A stretch of 39,005 bases of DNA from an uncultured Clostridia bacterium (GTDB taxonomy: Bacteria > Bacillota > Clostridia > TANB77 > CAG-508). Under the pieces are notes generated by a model. It saw only the letters and a list, made by a program, of their open reading frames with translations. It had not been told where the DNA came from and made no database searches. Below are positions 9,326-18,855 of the stretch, piece by piece. Within the stretch, counting starts at the first letter, position 1. The number at the start of each line of letters is the position of its first letter. Both the position numbers and the translations under genes were made by a program. The stretch lies in the NCBI GenBank assembly GCA_947625835.1, contig CANQPY010000013.1:1-39005 (forward strand), in the 5' to 3' direction.

Positions 9326-10183
9326 ATGTCTGATATTATGTCATACTTATTTGAAACAAAAGCTATAAAATTTTGCGAAGCAAACAAACCATTCTTTTTA
9401 ACTTCTGGAATGATTTCACCATACTTCGTTAATACTCACTTTTTATATGGAGATGAAAAAAGTGCAACTGAATTTTTATCTTATATTGATACATTACTTG
9501 TTGACCGTATAAACTTACCAAAAAAAGTATTTGACAAGGTAAAAGTTCAATATGAAAATAACGAAATTTTTAAATATACAATTGATACTATGGTTAAAGC
9601 TATCAAAGATAACGTAAATGTAGATGAAATTGATTATATCTCTGGTGGAGAAAGAAGAGATTGGTATTTTTCTAATATGATTGCTTATTTATTGGAAAAA
9701 CCACATCTTACTTTATTTAAAGATATGGAGGCTTTTGTTAGTCCTTATGACTTCTCTACTAGTGCACAAAAAGTAACTGATTTGACTGGTAAAAAAGTAT
9801 TAAATGCTTCTGATTTAGTAACAGCCGCTTCTAACTATGTTCGTTCTTGGATTCCAGCTATAAGAAATTTAAACGGAATTTTAGCTTGGACTTGCTATGT
9901 AGTAGATAGAAAACAAGGTGGAACTGAGGTTCTTGAAAAAGAAGGAATAAAAACAATATCACTTGCTGTTGTAGATGATAGTCTTTTCGAAAAGGCTTAT
10001 GAATTAGGAACAATTGATGAATCTCAATTAGAAATGTTAAAAGGGTTTTATAATGACCCATATACAACAATGAGAGAATTTTTAGTAAATCATCCTGATT
10101 TCTTAGAAAATTCTTTAAAAGCTGATGAAAAAACAGCAAAGAGAGCAAAACTTTTAATTGATGGAAATTTATATAACTTATAA
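9326..10183 (+). CDS. pyrE: orotate phosphoribosyltransferase-like protein
   Basis: A 285-residue protein, divergent from pyrC, that by content and position should supply the OPRTase step (orotate plus PRPP to OMP). It shows FFLTSGMISPYFVN near the N-terminus, SGGERRDWYFSN in the middle, and a PRPP-loop-like VLNASDLVTAASN followed by VVDRKQGGTEVLEKEGI, which matches the OPRTase VDR-GG-E pattern. The loop keeps one Asp and VT, but the usual TTG(G/T) is replaced by TAAS. The protein is also longer than classical PyrE (about 210). It may be a divergent OPRTase or a related phosphoribosyltransferase. It starts after AAGGAGG and is read in a single frame; AAC GGA is read normally. Confidence 0.75.
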   Translation: MSDIMSYLFETKAIKFCEANKPFFLTSGMISPYFVNTHFLYGDEKSATEFLSYIDTLLVDRINLPKKVFDKVKVQYENNEIFKYTIDTMVKAIKDNVNVDEIDYISGGERRDWYFSNMIAYLLEKPHLTLFKDMEAFVSPYDFSTSAQKVTDLTGKKVLNASDLVTAASNYVRSWIPAIRNLNGILAWTCYVVDRKQGGTEVLEKEGIKTISLAVVDDSLFEKAYELGTIDESQLEMLKGFYNDPYTTMREFLVNHPDFLENSLKADEKTAKRAKLLIDGNLYNL

Positions 10184-10187
10184 TTTC

Positions 10188-10218
10188 AAAAATCCACAAG
10201 TACTGCTTGTGGATTTTT
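10188..10218. terminator. terminator after the pyrE-like gene
   Basis: AAAAATCCACAAG and CTTGTGGATTTTT form a 13-bp perfect stem with a 5-nt loop, A-rich before and T-rich after. It should serve both convergent genes. Confidence 0.9.
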
Positions 10219-10228
10219 GTATTATTTA

Positions 10229-10654
10229 CTAGAATATCAATAATATTATTAATGCAATTATTATTAAAATACCAACACCTATTTTAGATGTCCAGAATTT
10301 ATTAGTTTTAAATGTTTTTTCAAATTTTTCTTTTGTTGTATTTTCTAATTTTCCTTGATTCTTAATTAATAATGGCGAATGCAAAATATAATATAAGTCA
10401 TCATCTTCTACTGATATTTCTTGTTCAACCCAAATACTTTCTTGGGTTTTTATTGATACATTTTTAGTATCTTTTATTTTAATATCTTCTAAATTGTTTG
10501 TTGTAATTTTTAATTTATGTTTTCCTTTTTCTAACTCTATTTTTTTAGTTTTATTTTTAATGATTTTTTCGCTAGGTTTTCCATCAATAGAAATAAATAC
10601 ATAATCTATTAGTTCTTTATTATCTTCTTTGTATAATATATGAACTACAGCCAT
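10229..10654 (-). CDS. tail-anchored protein of unknown function
   Basis: 141 residues preceded by AGGAAG. There is no N-terminal signal. A soluble part rich in Lys and beta-like segments ends in one membrane segment at the C-terminus (about residues 123-141, GVGILIIIALIILLIF). This suggests a cytoplasmic domain anchored by its tail. I do not recognise the family. It stands downstream of cysE and converges on the pyrE-like gene. Confidence 0.7.
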   Translation of the reverse strand: MAVVHILYKEDNKELIDYVFISIDGKPSEKIIKNKTKKIELEKGKHKLKITTNNLEDIKIKDTKNVSIKTQESIWVEQEISVEDDDLYYILHSPLLIKNQGKLENTTKEKFEKTFKTNKFWTSKIGVGILIIIALIILLIF

Positions 10655-10741
10655 TTTAACATCTTCCTTTCTTTTATTATTACATTAATAATACCAATAT
10701 TTTGTGTTTGTGTCAATTTTTTTATGAAATATTTACAAATT

Positions 10742-11251
10742 TCATATAATTTGATTACACTTAATTACTGTGACATTATCTGGAATATTTTTTGTAACTA
10801 CACTATTTGCACCTATTTTTACATTATTGCCAATTTTAATTGGTCCTAAAATTTTTGCTCCTGCGCCTACCATTACATTATTTCCTAAGTCTGGATGTCT
10901 TTTATTTTTATCTTTTCCTGTTCCTCCTAATGTGCTATTGTGATAAATAATACAGTCATCACCAATTGTTGAAGTTTCACCAATTACAATTCCCATTCCA
11001 TGGTCAATAAAAAGCCTTCTTCCTATTTTTGCTCCTGGATGAATTTCAATTCCTGTAAAAAATCTTCCAATTTGCGAAATTAGTCTTGCTAGAAAAAACA
11101 ATTTATGCTTGTATAAAAAATGTGCTAATCTATGAAATACTAAAATATGAAATCCTGGGTATAAAATAATTGCTTCTAAAATATTTTTGCATGCAGGATC
11201 TTTTTTAGTTATATTTTTTGCATCTTCATATAGCTCTTGTAAAAAAAACAT
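10742..11251 (-). CDS. cysE: serine O-acetyltransferase
   Basis: Makes O-acetylserine from serine and acetyl-CoA for cysteine synthesis. The N-terminal helical part (KDPACKN) leads into a left-handed beta-helix of hexapeptide repeats. The active-site histidines are in [12 protein letters not shown] and [17 protein letters not shown] sequence. The start is ATG 11251 with AGGTG 8 nt upstream; a GTG at 11260 overlaps that ribosome site. The C-terminus ends abruptly ([10 protein letters not shown]) where most homologs continue with a VGxPAK segment, so it is slightly short at 169 residues. It lies 34 nt downstream of uvrB. Confidence 0.9.
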   Translation of the reverse strand: MFFLQELYEDAKNITKKDPACKNILEAIILYPGFHILVFHRLAHFLYKHKLFFLARLISQIGRFFTGIEIHPGAKIGRRLFIDHGMGIVIGETSTIGDDCIIYHNSTLGGTGKDKNKRHPDLGNNVMVGAGAKILGPIKIGNNVKIGANSVVTKNIPDNVTVIKCNQII

Positions 11252-11285
11252 ACATATCACCTATATTATGATATGCATATTTTTT

Positions 11286-13266
11286 CTATTGTGAAATTAG
11301 TTTTTCTAATTCTTTTATTTTATCACGTACTTCTGCTGCCTTTTCAAATTCCATTTCAGATGCGTATTTTAACATTTCATCTGTTAATTTATTAATTGTT
11401 TCTTTAATATCTTCTTCTTTTTCTAGTTTATACTCTACCTCAATATCTTCTGCTGTAGTAGCTGCAATATTATCTCTAACTGATTTCTGAATTGTTTTTG
11501 GTGTAATATTATGGTCTTCATTATATTGTTTTTGAATTTTTCTTCTTCTGTTTGTTTCTGAAATAGCCTTTTCCATGCTTTCTGTTAATTCATCTGCATA
11601 CATAATAACTGTTCCATTAGTATTTCTTGCTGCCCTTCCAACTGTTTGAATTAATGACCTTTCTGAACGAAGAAATCCCTCTTTATCTGCATCTAAAATT
11701 GCAACCAATGAAACTTCTGGAATATCTAATCCTTCTCTTAAAAGATTTATACCAACTAATACATCAAATTTTCCGTAATCTTAAATTACGAATAATTTCC
11801 ATTCTTTCTAATGCTTTTGTTTCTGAATGCATATAAGTAACTTTTACATCTAAACTTTCTAAATATTTCGTTAAATCCTCTGCCATTTTTTTTGTTAAAG
11901 TAGTAACTAGTACTCTTTCATTTTTTTCTGCTCTAATTCTTATTTGTTCTAGCAAATCATCAATTTGGTTTGTTACTGGTTTTACCTCTATTTTTGGGTC
12001 TAGTAATCCTGTTGGCCTTATAATTTGTTCAACTACGTTTTCTTTTGAATGTTCTTTTTCATATTCAGCTGGTGTTGCACTAACAAAGACAACTTGATTT
12101 AGTTTATTCTCAAATTCATTAAATTTTAATGGTCTATTGTCAAAAGCAGATGGCAAACGAAATCCATAGTCAACTAAAGCTTCTTTTCTTGATCTATCTC
12201 CATTGTACATTGCTCTTACTTGTGGAATTGTTACATGTGATTCATCAATAAAAAGTAAAAAGTCATCTGGAAAATAGTCAAGTAATGTATATGGTGGCGT
12301 ACCTTCTGCTCTTCCGCTTATGTGCCTTGAATAATTTTCAATTCCAGAGCAAAAGCCTGTTTCCTTCATCATTTCAATGTCAAAATTAGTTCTTTCTTGA
12401 ATTCTTTGCGCTTCAATTAGTTTATTTTGTGATTTAAAATATTTTACCCTTTCTTCCATTTCTTGTTCAATTGTAATTATTGCATTTTCCATTTTTTCTT
12501 TTGTTGTAACATAGTGAGAAGCGGGTGAAATTAGGATATGACGCCTTACACCAATTGATTTACCTGTTAATGGATTTATTTCTGTAATTTTTTCAATCTC
12601 ATCTCCCCAGAATTCTACTCTAACGGCGGATTCTGATTTATCAGAAGGGTAAATTTCTACAATATCTCCTTTGGCTCTAAATGTTCCTCTTTTAAAATCT
12701 ATTTCATTTCTTGTATATTGCATAGTTATTAGTTTTTTTAATACTTCATCTCTAGATTTTTTCATGCCAGGTCTTAACGATAACATCATTCCTTGATAGT
12801 CTATTGGGTCTCCTAATCCATAAATACAAGAAACAGAGGCTACAATAATTACATCTCTTGTTTCAAATAGCGATAATGTAGCAGAATGCCTTAATTTATC
12901 TATTTCATCATTTATAGATGAATCTTTCTCAATATATGTGTCTGATGATGGAATGTAACTTTCTGGCTGATAATAATCGTAATAGCTAACAAAATACTCC
13001 ACACTATTTCCGAGGGAAAAACTCTTTGAACTCTGAGTATAATTGTCCGGGCTAGTGTTTTATTATGTGCAAGTACTAAAGTCGGTTTTTGTACTTTTTC
13101 TATAATATTTGCCATAGTAAAAGTTTTTCCGTGAGCCTGTAACTCCAAGTAAAGTCTGGAATTTCTTACCCTCTTTTATTCCTTTTGATAAGTACTCTAT
13201 TGCTTGTGGCTGGTCGCCAGTTGGTTTATAGCTAGATTGTAACTTGAATATAATAATCGCCTCCAT
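11286..13266 (-). CDS. uvrB: excinuclease ABC subunit B, four +1 sites
   Basis: Damage-verifying helicase of nucleotide excision repair. The N-terminal motif is [14 protein letters not shown], the DEAD-like box is [11 protein letters not shown], motif VI is QTVGRAARN, and the C-terminal UVR domain contains [16 protein letters not shown]. The frame moves +1 four times, at CGG 13129-13131, 13047-13049, 13010-13012 and 11773-11775. These give Gly46 in the P-loop TGSGKT, Gly73 (KTLAGQLY), Gly85 (FFPGNSVEYF) and Gly497 (NLRLGKFDVL). Only with all four does a 658-residue UvrB appear. Start: the ATG at 13266 is part of the GGAGG itself, so an ATT at 13254 (5 nt after GGAGG) or ATA at 13251 may be the true start. 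Identity is certain; the start is uncertain. Confidence 0.93.
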
Positions 13267-13327
13267 AATTGTATTAATATTTTATTACATTACAACCTTA
13301 CCTTTTATTTTAAAATGAAATCTTTAA

Positions 13328-14293
13328 TTATTTATTAGTTTGTCCTTCTGTAGCTTTTTGTAATGCTTTATTTATATCAGTAGTTTTTATTTTTTCATTA
13401 GTTTTTAAATTTTTTGTTTCGCCATCATATTCTGCTGTTTTTAAAATAGGTGCTATATTTTTCAATACATCTCTGTCATAATCATTGTTTTCATTTGCTA
13501 CCTCAAGACATGCAGAATACATTGAATTCAATCCACTTACAGCCATAATTTCATGAGTACCACCTAAATCTACTTCCATTAATATGAATTCAACTCCATC
13601 TATTGTTTCTACTGTAGCATTTGAAACCTTTGCATTATATGAAGATAAAGCTTCTGTGAAATAGCTACTTAAATAATTTTTATTTTGTTTTAACTGTTGA
13701 AATGGTATATTTTGAATGCTTAATTGTACTACCCATGAAGATAAGGTATCGCCTATATTTATAGCATTGTTTGTAGTATCAAACTCATATATCAAATTCT
13801 CTGGTATATATAATTTAAATCCTGCATAATTAACTTTATATGTTGAAGAATTTTGTGTATTTGCAACTTGAGATACTGATCCAGAATTGTTGCTCGTCGT
13901 TGGCGTTGATTGTGTTGGTGTTGATTGCGTTGGTGATGATTGTGTTGATGTTCCACTTGATATTGATGTATTATTATTTTTGTTTAAAGCTGTTACAACA
14001 GAATAAACAACAAAACCTACTGCTGCTAAAATAGCAACAATGATTACTATAATTACACAAGTTTTAACTGCGCTTCCACTACTTTTACTATTTTCATATT
14101 GCTCAGAATAACTATTAGGTTGTACATAATTTGGCCTATTTGATTGTTGATTCATAGGTCTTTCGTAATTATAATTCATTCCCTCATTTTTAATATTAGC
14201 ATTAATTTCCTCTGATCTTTGAACTGGTGTTCCACATTTTGGACAGAACACATCATTTTCTCCTAAATTATTTCCACATTTACTACAATTCAT
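13328..14293 (-). CDS. zinc-ribbon membrane protein
   Basis: 321 residues. An N-terminal double zinc ribbon (CSKCGNN and CPKCGTP) is followed by a Gln/Asn/Tyr-rich linker, one membrane segment (about residues 77-99, VIIVIIVAILAAVGFVVYSV), a Ser/Thr/Gln-rich spacer and an extracytoplasmic domain of about 180 residues. The zinc ribbon should face the cytoplasm. The outer domain is not recognised. It is the last gene of the MoxR cluster, 28 nt after its neighbour, and shares the ribbon-TM design with the gene at 17673. Confidence 0.8.
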   Translation of the reverse strand: MNCSKCGNNLGENDVFCPKCGTPVQRSEEINANIKNEGMNYNYERPMNQQSNRPNYVQPNSYSEQYENSKSSGSAVKTCVIIVIIVAILAAVGFVVYSVVTALNKNNNTSISSGTSTQSSPTQSTPTQSTPTTSNNSGSVSQVANTQNSSTYKVNYAGFKLYIPENLIYEFDTTNNAINIGDTLSSWVVQLSIQNIPFQQLKQNKNYLSSYFTEALSSYNAKVSNATVETIDGVEFILMEVDLGGTHEIMAVSGLNSMYSACLEVANENNDYDRDVLKNIAPILKTAEYDGETKNLKTNEKIKTTDINKALQKATEGQTNK

Positions 14294-14321
14294 AATTTTA
14301 TTCCTCCATCTTAATTTAAAT

Positions 14322-15941
14322 TTATTTGATGTTTACATCAAAATTTGTTAATTTGTTTATTAATTCATCTGTAATCTTATTTTCATTTCCATTAATTATT
14401 ATAACCAAATATCTATCATTTTGCAACTCATAAAATAAGACTTTTTCATTAGTATAGTATTTATATTTTTTACCACTACTATCTGTATTAGAACTTAATA
14501 AAGTGTACCCCCTTTCATATGATTTAAATTTTTTATTATTTAGCGTTATATCTTTCATTTTAGTAAAATCTTTATATGTACCTAAATCTTTATTTATTGT
14601 TTTATCTAATATATTTAATTCACTTTCTATGCTTGACGTAGTAATTTTATAATCAACTTCATAATTAGGAATTTGTACTTCTTCAAAATAATCTGATATA
14701 TAGTGTCTTTCTTCATAAAGGTTTGTATCATTATCAATTTCTTGATAACTATCTGGTAATTTTAAAGTTATTTCCTCTGTTTGTTCATGTGTATAGTCAG
14801 TATATTGTTTCAGTTTTCCTATTAAAAATCCATTTTCTTTTTCTACATTAATATTACTTGCAACGTTTTTAAAGCTATTCACTTTTATCATTTTTACAAG
14901 TTTTTCTGGTATTCCAACACCTTCTGAAGATATTTTAACAATAAATATATGATTTTGATTTAATTCAAATATAAGCTCTATATTTTCAGTAATTTCATTA
15001 TTAGTTAGATAATTATTTTTATATATATAGCTTAATGGATTGTCTCCAAATTTGTCTAATTTTTCATTTGCTTGATTATAAGAATTTAAGTTATAATCAT
15101 CATATATATTAGGTGTATCTTCTCTATCCAAATATTCATACAAATTCCTATTTAATATGCTTGTACTTAATTTTAGCTTAGCACCATCAGGGACATTTTC
15201 AAAATCAAAATATCCATATTTAGTATTATAATCTGTAGATTTGAAATTGTCAGGAATTGAATATTCTACTAAATAATTTGATGAAGATATTTTTTCAGCT
15301 ACTGTATTTTCTAACAAATCAGATATATTAGACTGCTCAGTATAATTTATTTCTTGGGTTTTAAGATTGATATTTGCTTTTACATCAAACTGTGTTTCTT
15401 TTAAGCTAAAATTATATATAATATTATTAACACTATCTAATAATATATCAAAATAATCATATGTAGCTTCATATGTAAAAATTATTATCTTATTTCCCTG
15501 TTTATACATATAAATCGCTGCTTGTCTATCATCGGCTTCAAATAGCATTTTATAGCCATCCATATCTTGTTTTGTTATTTTTGATGCTTCTTTATAAATT
15601 AATTTATAATCTGAATTTTGTTCTTGTATATTATATAATATACTATCAAATATTTCATCAACTGTATTGTATTGTATCTCATCTTGTAATTCAGTTATTT
15701 TTATGTTTAATTCGCTTTTACTTTTTTTATGAATCAAATTAATTTCTGAATCGTCTTTTTTATTAATTTCCCATGTGTTATCATATTGCAATGAATAATT
15801 ATTCATATTTAATTCAATCATTGTATTTTTTTGATTCATAATATTAAAAATTAAAAATATAGAAATTGCTATTATAACTAGTATTAATATTATAAATATA
15901 CTTAATACTATTTTTCTATTTCTTGTTAAAAATTCTTTCAT
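14322..15941 (-). CDS. membrane-anchored extracellular protein, unknown
   Basis: 539 residues. An N-terminal membrane anchor (about residues 10-34, rich in Ile/Leu) is followed by a long hydrophilic outer part rich in Asn, Tyr, Lys and Glu. No catalytic motif is seen. The ATG overlaps the stop of the HtrA-like gene by 4 nt, so the two are probably translationally coupled. I see no known domain; internal similarity between its N- and C-terminal halves would be worth testing. Confidence 0.75.
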   Translation of the reverse strand: MKEFLTRNRKIVLSIFIILILVIIAISIFLIFNIMNQKNTMIELNMNNYSLQYDNTWEINKKDDSEINLIHKKSKSELNIKITELQDEIQYNTVDEIFDSILYNIQEQNSDYKLIYKEASKITKQDMDGYKMLFEADDRQAAIYMYKQGNKIIIFTYEATYDYFDILLDSVNNIIYNFSLKETQFDVKANINLKTQEINYTEQSNISDLLENTVAEKISSSNYLVEYSIPDNFKSTDYNTKYGYFDFENVPDGAKLKLSTSILNRNLYEYLDREDTPNIYDDYNLNSYNQANEKLDKFGDNPLSYIYKNNYLTNNEITENIELIFELNQNHIFIVKISSEGVGIPEKLVKMIKVNSFKNVASNINVEKENGFLIGKLKQYTDYTHEQTEEITLKLPDSYQEIDNDTNLYEERHYISDYFEEVQIPNYEVDYKITTSSIESELNILDKTINKDLGTYKDFTKMKDITLNNKKFKSYERGYTLLSSNTDSSGKKYKYYTNEKVLFYELQNDRYLVIIINGNENKITDELINKLTNFDVNIK

Positions 15942-17662
15942 AATCTCACCATAACTATAATTAAATAATCAAATTCTTCCATAATTATTATCTGATACTT
16001 TTCATTTTCATAAACGACTTTTGAATCTGATGTATACTTTTGTTCATAACCATTAATTTTTAAATTTTCTATATATTTTGTAGCAAATTGCATAGTATCT
16101 ATATAATTCTTAATATCATTTTTATATCTTAAACTGATAATACCATCTTTGTAAGAGCCTTTAACTAATTTTAAATCAATCATTTCACTAATATTCTCTA
16201 TATTAGAATATTCTTGCAACTTATCTTCAGGTATATTGTTTACGATAGTTTCGTTATTATATTTTATATAGTAATTTTCTTTCAATTCTTCAAATGGTAT
16301 TGCTTTTATTTCTTCATAATTTGTTGTTGTCAATTTTTTATAATATTCTTTTAAAATATCACCTTTTGTCGCAAATGAAACACTACTATTTAAAAGTTTT
16401 GAATTAATCATTCCTATTATCTTCCCTTCATTATTAAATAATGGACTTCCTTGTGCTTCTTCAGATATTGGTAAAGATGTTTGAATATTTTTATCTAATG
16501 ATGTTATAATTCCTTTATTAGTAGTTAAACCTACTCCTATTTTTGTATTTAAAGTAATTACTGCATCTTCTTTTTCTATTGGATTTGCATCTTCAAATTT
16601 AATATAATTTTCATTTTTATTCTTTACTTTTAATATTGCTACATCATTTTCAATACTCATGGTTACAATTCCGTCTAAATCATAAACATTTCCTAGACTA
16701 TCACTAATAATAATTTTTTGTGCTTTCATTAATGATTGCTCAATATAATTATAAGTAGTTACTATTAATCCCTCACTTATAAAAAAGCCATTAGCTGATG
16801 TAACTGTTCCAATATTATATGTTGAATTTAAAAATATAACTTTCGATTTGTTTTCATCATATATTTTATTTAATGTTTCTTCTTTTACATTATCTGCTTG
16901 ACTAAAATCATATAAATCTCGTAAGTTCGAATTATAATCTGAATTTTTAGTTAAAGAACCTATCTTTTCATCATTACTATCAATATAATCTTGTATGTCA
17001 TCATTTGTTTCTCCATATAAGTATAATAATTTGTATTCATTATCTAATTTTTTAAAGTAATAATAAATTGTCAAGTCTGTATGTATAATATTATAATTCG
17101 TTGGATTGTCTTTATCTTGTTCTTTCATTTTTACATTTGATAAAGTAATTAAACTTATTACATTATTTTCATCAATTTTTGTAATTCGTATTTCTCCGTA
17201 TGAGTTATATTTGATCTCCAATTCATTTAATTTTAAAAACATTCCTGGTACTGACATTCCTGATAAAATATCATCTTTGTATTCTTGACTATTTTCATCT
17301 AAGCCTAGATAAGCATTTTCATCTTTTGGAATTTTGGGATTATATCTTAATTCTAAATAGTCTTTATGCCTTTTATAATAATTTTCACTACTTTCCTTTT
17401 GCATATTTGGTTCACCTAATAATAAATATGTAGTTTTTTTAGTTAAATCAGTTATAGTTTGGTTCAATTCATTATCTATACTACTATCATTATTTGTAAT
17501 ATCATATTTACTATCAAAATTTGATGAAATTTTTTCTTTTTTATCAGTAAATGAAAATGTTTCATTATTAATTAAAAATTTACTAGTTATTGCTAATGAA
17601 CTTGTTCCCATAGTCGTAATTAAAAGTAATGGGATAGCAATTTTTATTATTTCTTTTTTCAT
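15938..17662 (-). CDS. HtrA/trypsin-fold protein lacking the catalytic His
   Basis: 574 residues starting with a signal-like MKKEIIKIAIPLLLITTMG. A trypsin-like core lies at roughly residues 290-440: GFFISEGLIVTTYNYIEQ, then SIENDVAILKVK (Asp position), then EEAQGSPLFNNEGKIIGMI (Ser position). In active HtrA proteins the first motif reads TNNHV; here the His position holds Asn. The last motif is also altered from GNSGGP to AQGSP. The fold is likely present, but normal serine-protease activity is doubtful. It may be a binding or scaffold pseudo-protease. The N- and C-terminal regions are unrecognised. It lies 10 nt after the metallopeptidase gene. Confidence 0.75.
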   Translation of the reverse strand: MKKEIIKIAIPLLLITTMGTSSLAITSKFLINNETFSFTDKKEKISSNFDSKYDITNNDSSIDNELNQTITDLTKKTTYLLLGEPNMQKESSENYYKRHKDYLELRYNPKIPKDENAYLGLDENSQEYKDDILSGMSVPGMFLKLNELEIKYNSYGEIRITKIDENNVISLITLSNVKMKEQDKDNPTNYNIIHTDLTIYYYFKKLDNEYKLLYLYGETNDDIQDYIDSNDEKIGSLTKNSDYNSNLRDLYDFSQADNVKEETLNKIYDENKSKVIFLNSTYNIGTVTSANGFFISEGLIVTTYNYIEQSLMKAQKIIISDSLGNVYDLDGIVTMSIENDVAILKVKNKNENYIKFEDANPIEKEDAVITLNTKIGVGLTTNKGIITSLDKNIQTSLPISEEAQGSPLFNNEGKIIGMINSKLLNSSVSFATKGDILKEYYKKLTTTNYEEIKAIPFEELKENYYIKYNNETIVNNIPEDKLQEYSNIENISEMIDLKLVKGSYKDGIISLRYKNDIKNYIDTMQFATKYIENLKINGYEQKYTSDSKVVYENEKYQIIIMEEFDYLIIVMVRL

Positions 17663-17672
17663 AATTTTCTGC

Positions 17673-18830
17673 CTACCCTCCTATATACTTTTTTAATACT
17701 TGGACTATATATTTACTTGCTTCATTTGCATTATTATTATTTAAGTAAACATCATGAAAAGCTTCAGCCACAGTTTCATCATATATATATTCACCTGCTT
17801 CATCCTTTGCTAACGCGTACTCTGATATTTGTCCTCGCCATTCATCAAACCCGATATTAGAGTTATTACTTAAATAATCATTATAAGCTTCTTCTAACAT
17901 TTGCTTTGAGAAATCTCCATTCTCAAAGTCTTTACATATATCATAATAATTTTGTAGTTGATTATCTTCTATTACTATAATAGATTTCGTATAGTAATGA
18001 TTTAATAAAGCAATAAACGACAAATAATGTCCAAATTCATGTGCTACAGGAGAATATTTAGTAGCATTTTTAGGAAAATGCCCTGATTTTGAACTTGTTT
18101 CAACTGCAACATCTATCCTTTCAGGATTTAAAAAATATTTTGCATTTAATTGTACTTGTGTTTTTATTACCCATGGTCTTGTTGTATCTGTATTTGATGT
18201 TCCAAATGTAAATATTGGCATAAATTGTGCTATGACACCAGCTTGTGACATATTCAAATTTGTTAGTGTTAAATTTGTTAAATATCCTCTTGCTCCTGGG
18301 TATTCTTCATAAATTTTTTTTATTACATTTTTTAATTCATTAGCAAAACTAGCATCCATCTCTTTTAAATTAACAGCTGTAATTGAATAGTTATTGATTA
18401 TATCATTTTCTACTTGTATAATTTCTTTTGGATAGTCTTCTTTTTTTTGATTTAATGAATCCTCACTAATTAATTTATACGCATCGTCTACAGTTTTAAT
18501 TGAAATACCTGAATACACATTATCAGTTATAATAGCTGTATTATATTTTCCTTTTTTAGTATCTTGACTATCAGTAGTTGATGTTTGTTCATTTGTTATT
18601 TGTTCTAAATCATTTTTATTTGTATCTACAAAATAATAATTGTTTTGATTGTTAAAAACTATATAAACTATAAGCCCTCCTAGAATCAATACTATAATTA
18701 ATATTGTTATTAGAATTGGAATAATAATATTTTTACTGTTATTTCTATTATTATATATTAAGCGATTACCACATTTATTGCAAAATTCTTGATTAGAGCT
18801 AACTTCATTTCCACACTTGTTACAAAACAT
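17673..18830 (-). CDS. zinc-ribbon membrane protein with HExxH metallopeptidase-like domain
   Basis: 385 residues. The N-terminal zinc ribbon has CNKCGNEV and CNKCGNRL; one membrane segment follows at about residues 34-59, then an outer domain. This contains VAHEFGHYLSF, an HExxH zincin motif, near residue 265. A likely third ligand is not assigned; downstream Glu/Asp residues such as in WRGQISEYALAKDEAGE are candidates. The predicted role is a membrane-tethered metallopeptidase acting outside the cell. It sits in the MoxR cluster between a membrane protein and the HtrA-like protein. The substrate is unknown. Confidence 0.75.
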   Translation of the reverse strand: MFCNKCGNEVSSNQEFCNKCGNRLIYNNRNNSKNIIIPILITILIIVLILGGLIVYIVFNNQNNYYFVDTNKNDLEQITNEQTSTTDSQDTKKGKYNTAIITDNVYSGISIKTVDDAYKLISEDSLNQKKEDYPKEIIQVENDIINNYSITAVNLKEMDASFANELKNVIKKIYEEYPGARGYLTNLTLTNLNMSQAGVIAQFMPIFTFGTSNTDTTRPWVIKTQVQLNAKYFLNPERIDVAVETSSKSGHFPKNATKYSPVAHEFGHYLSFIALLNHYYTKSIIVIEDNQLQNYYDICKDFENGDFSKQMLEEAYNDYLSNNSNIGFDEWRGQISEYALAKDEAGEYIYDETVAEAFHDVYLNNNNANEASKYIVQVLKKYIGG

Positions 18831-18855
18831 TGTCTCCTCCGTTTTTCTAAATAAG

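Noticed and set aside
10742..10800. A missed CGG shift at the end of cysE
   Set aside because: The protein ends early, but there is no in-frame CGG near the end, so the short C-terminus is probably genuine.
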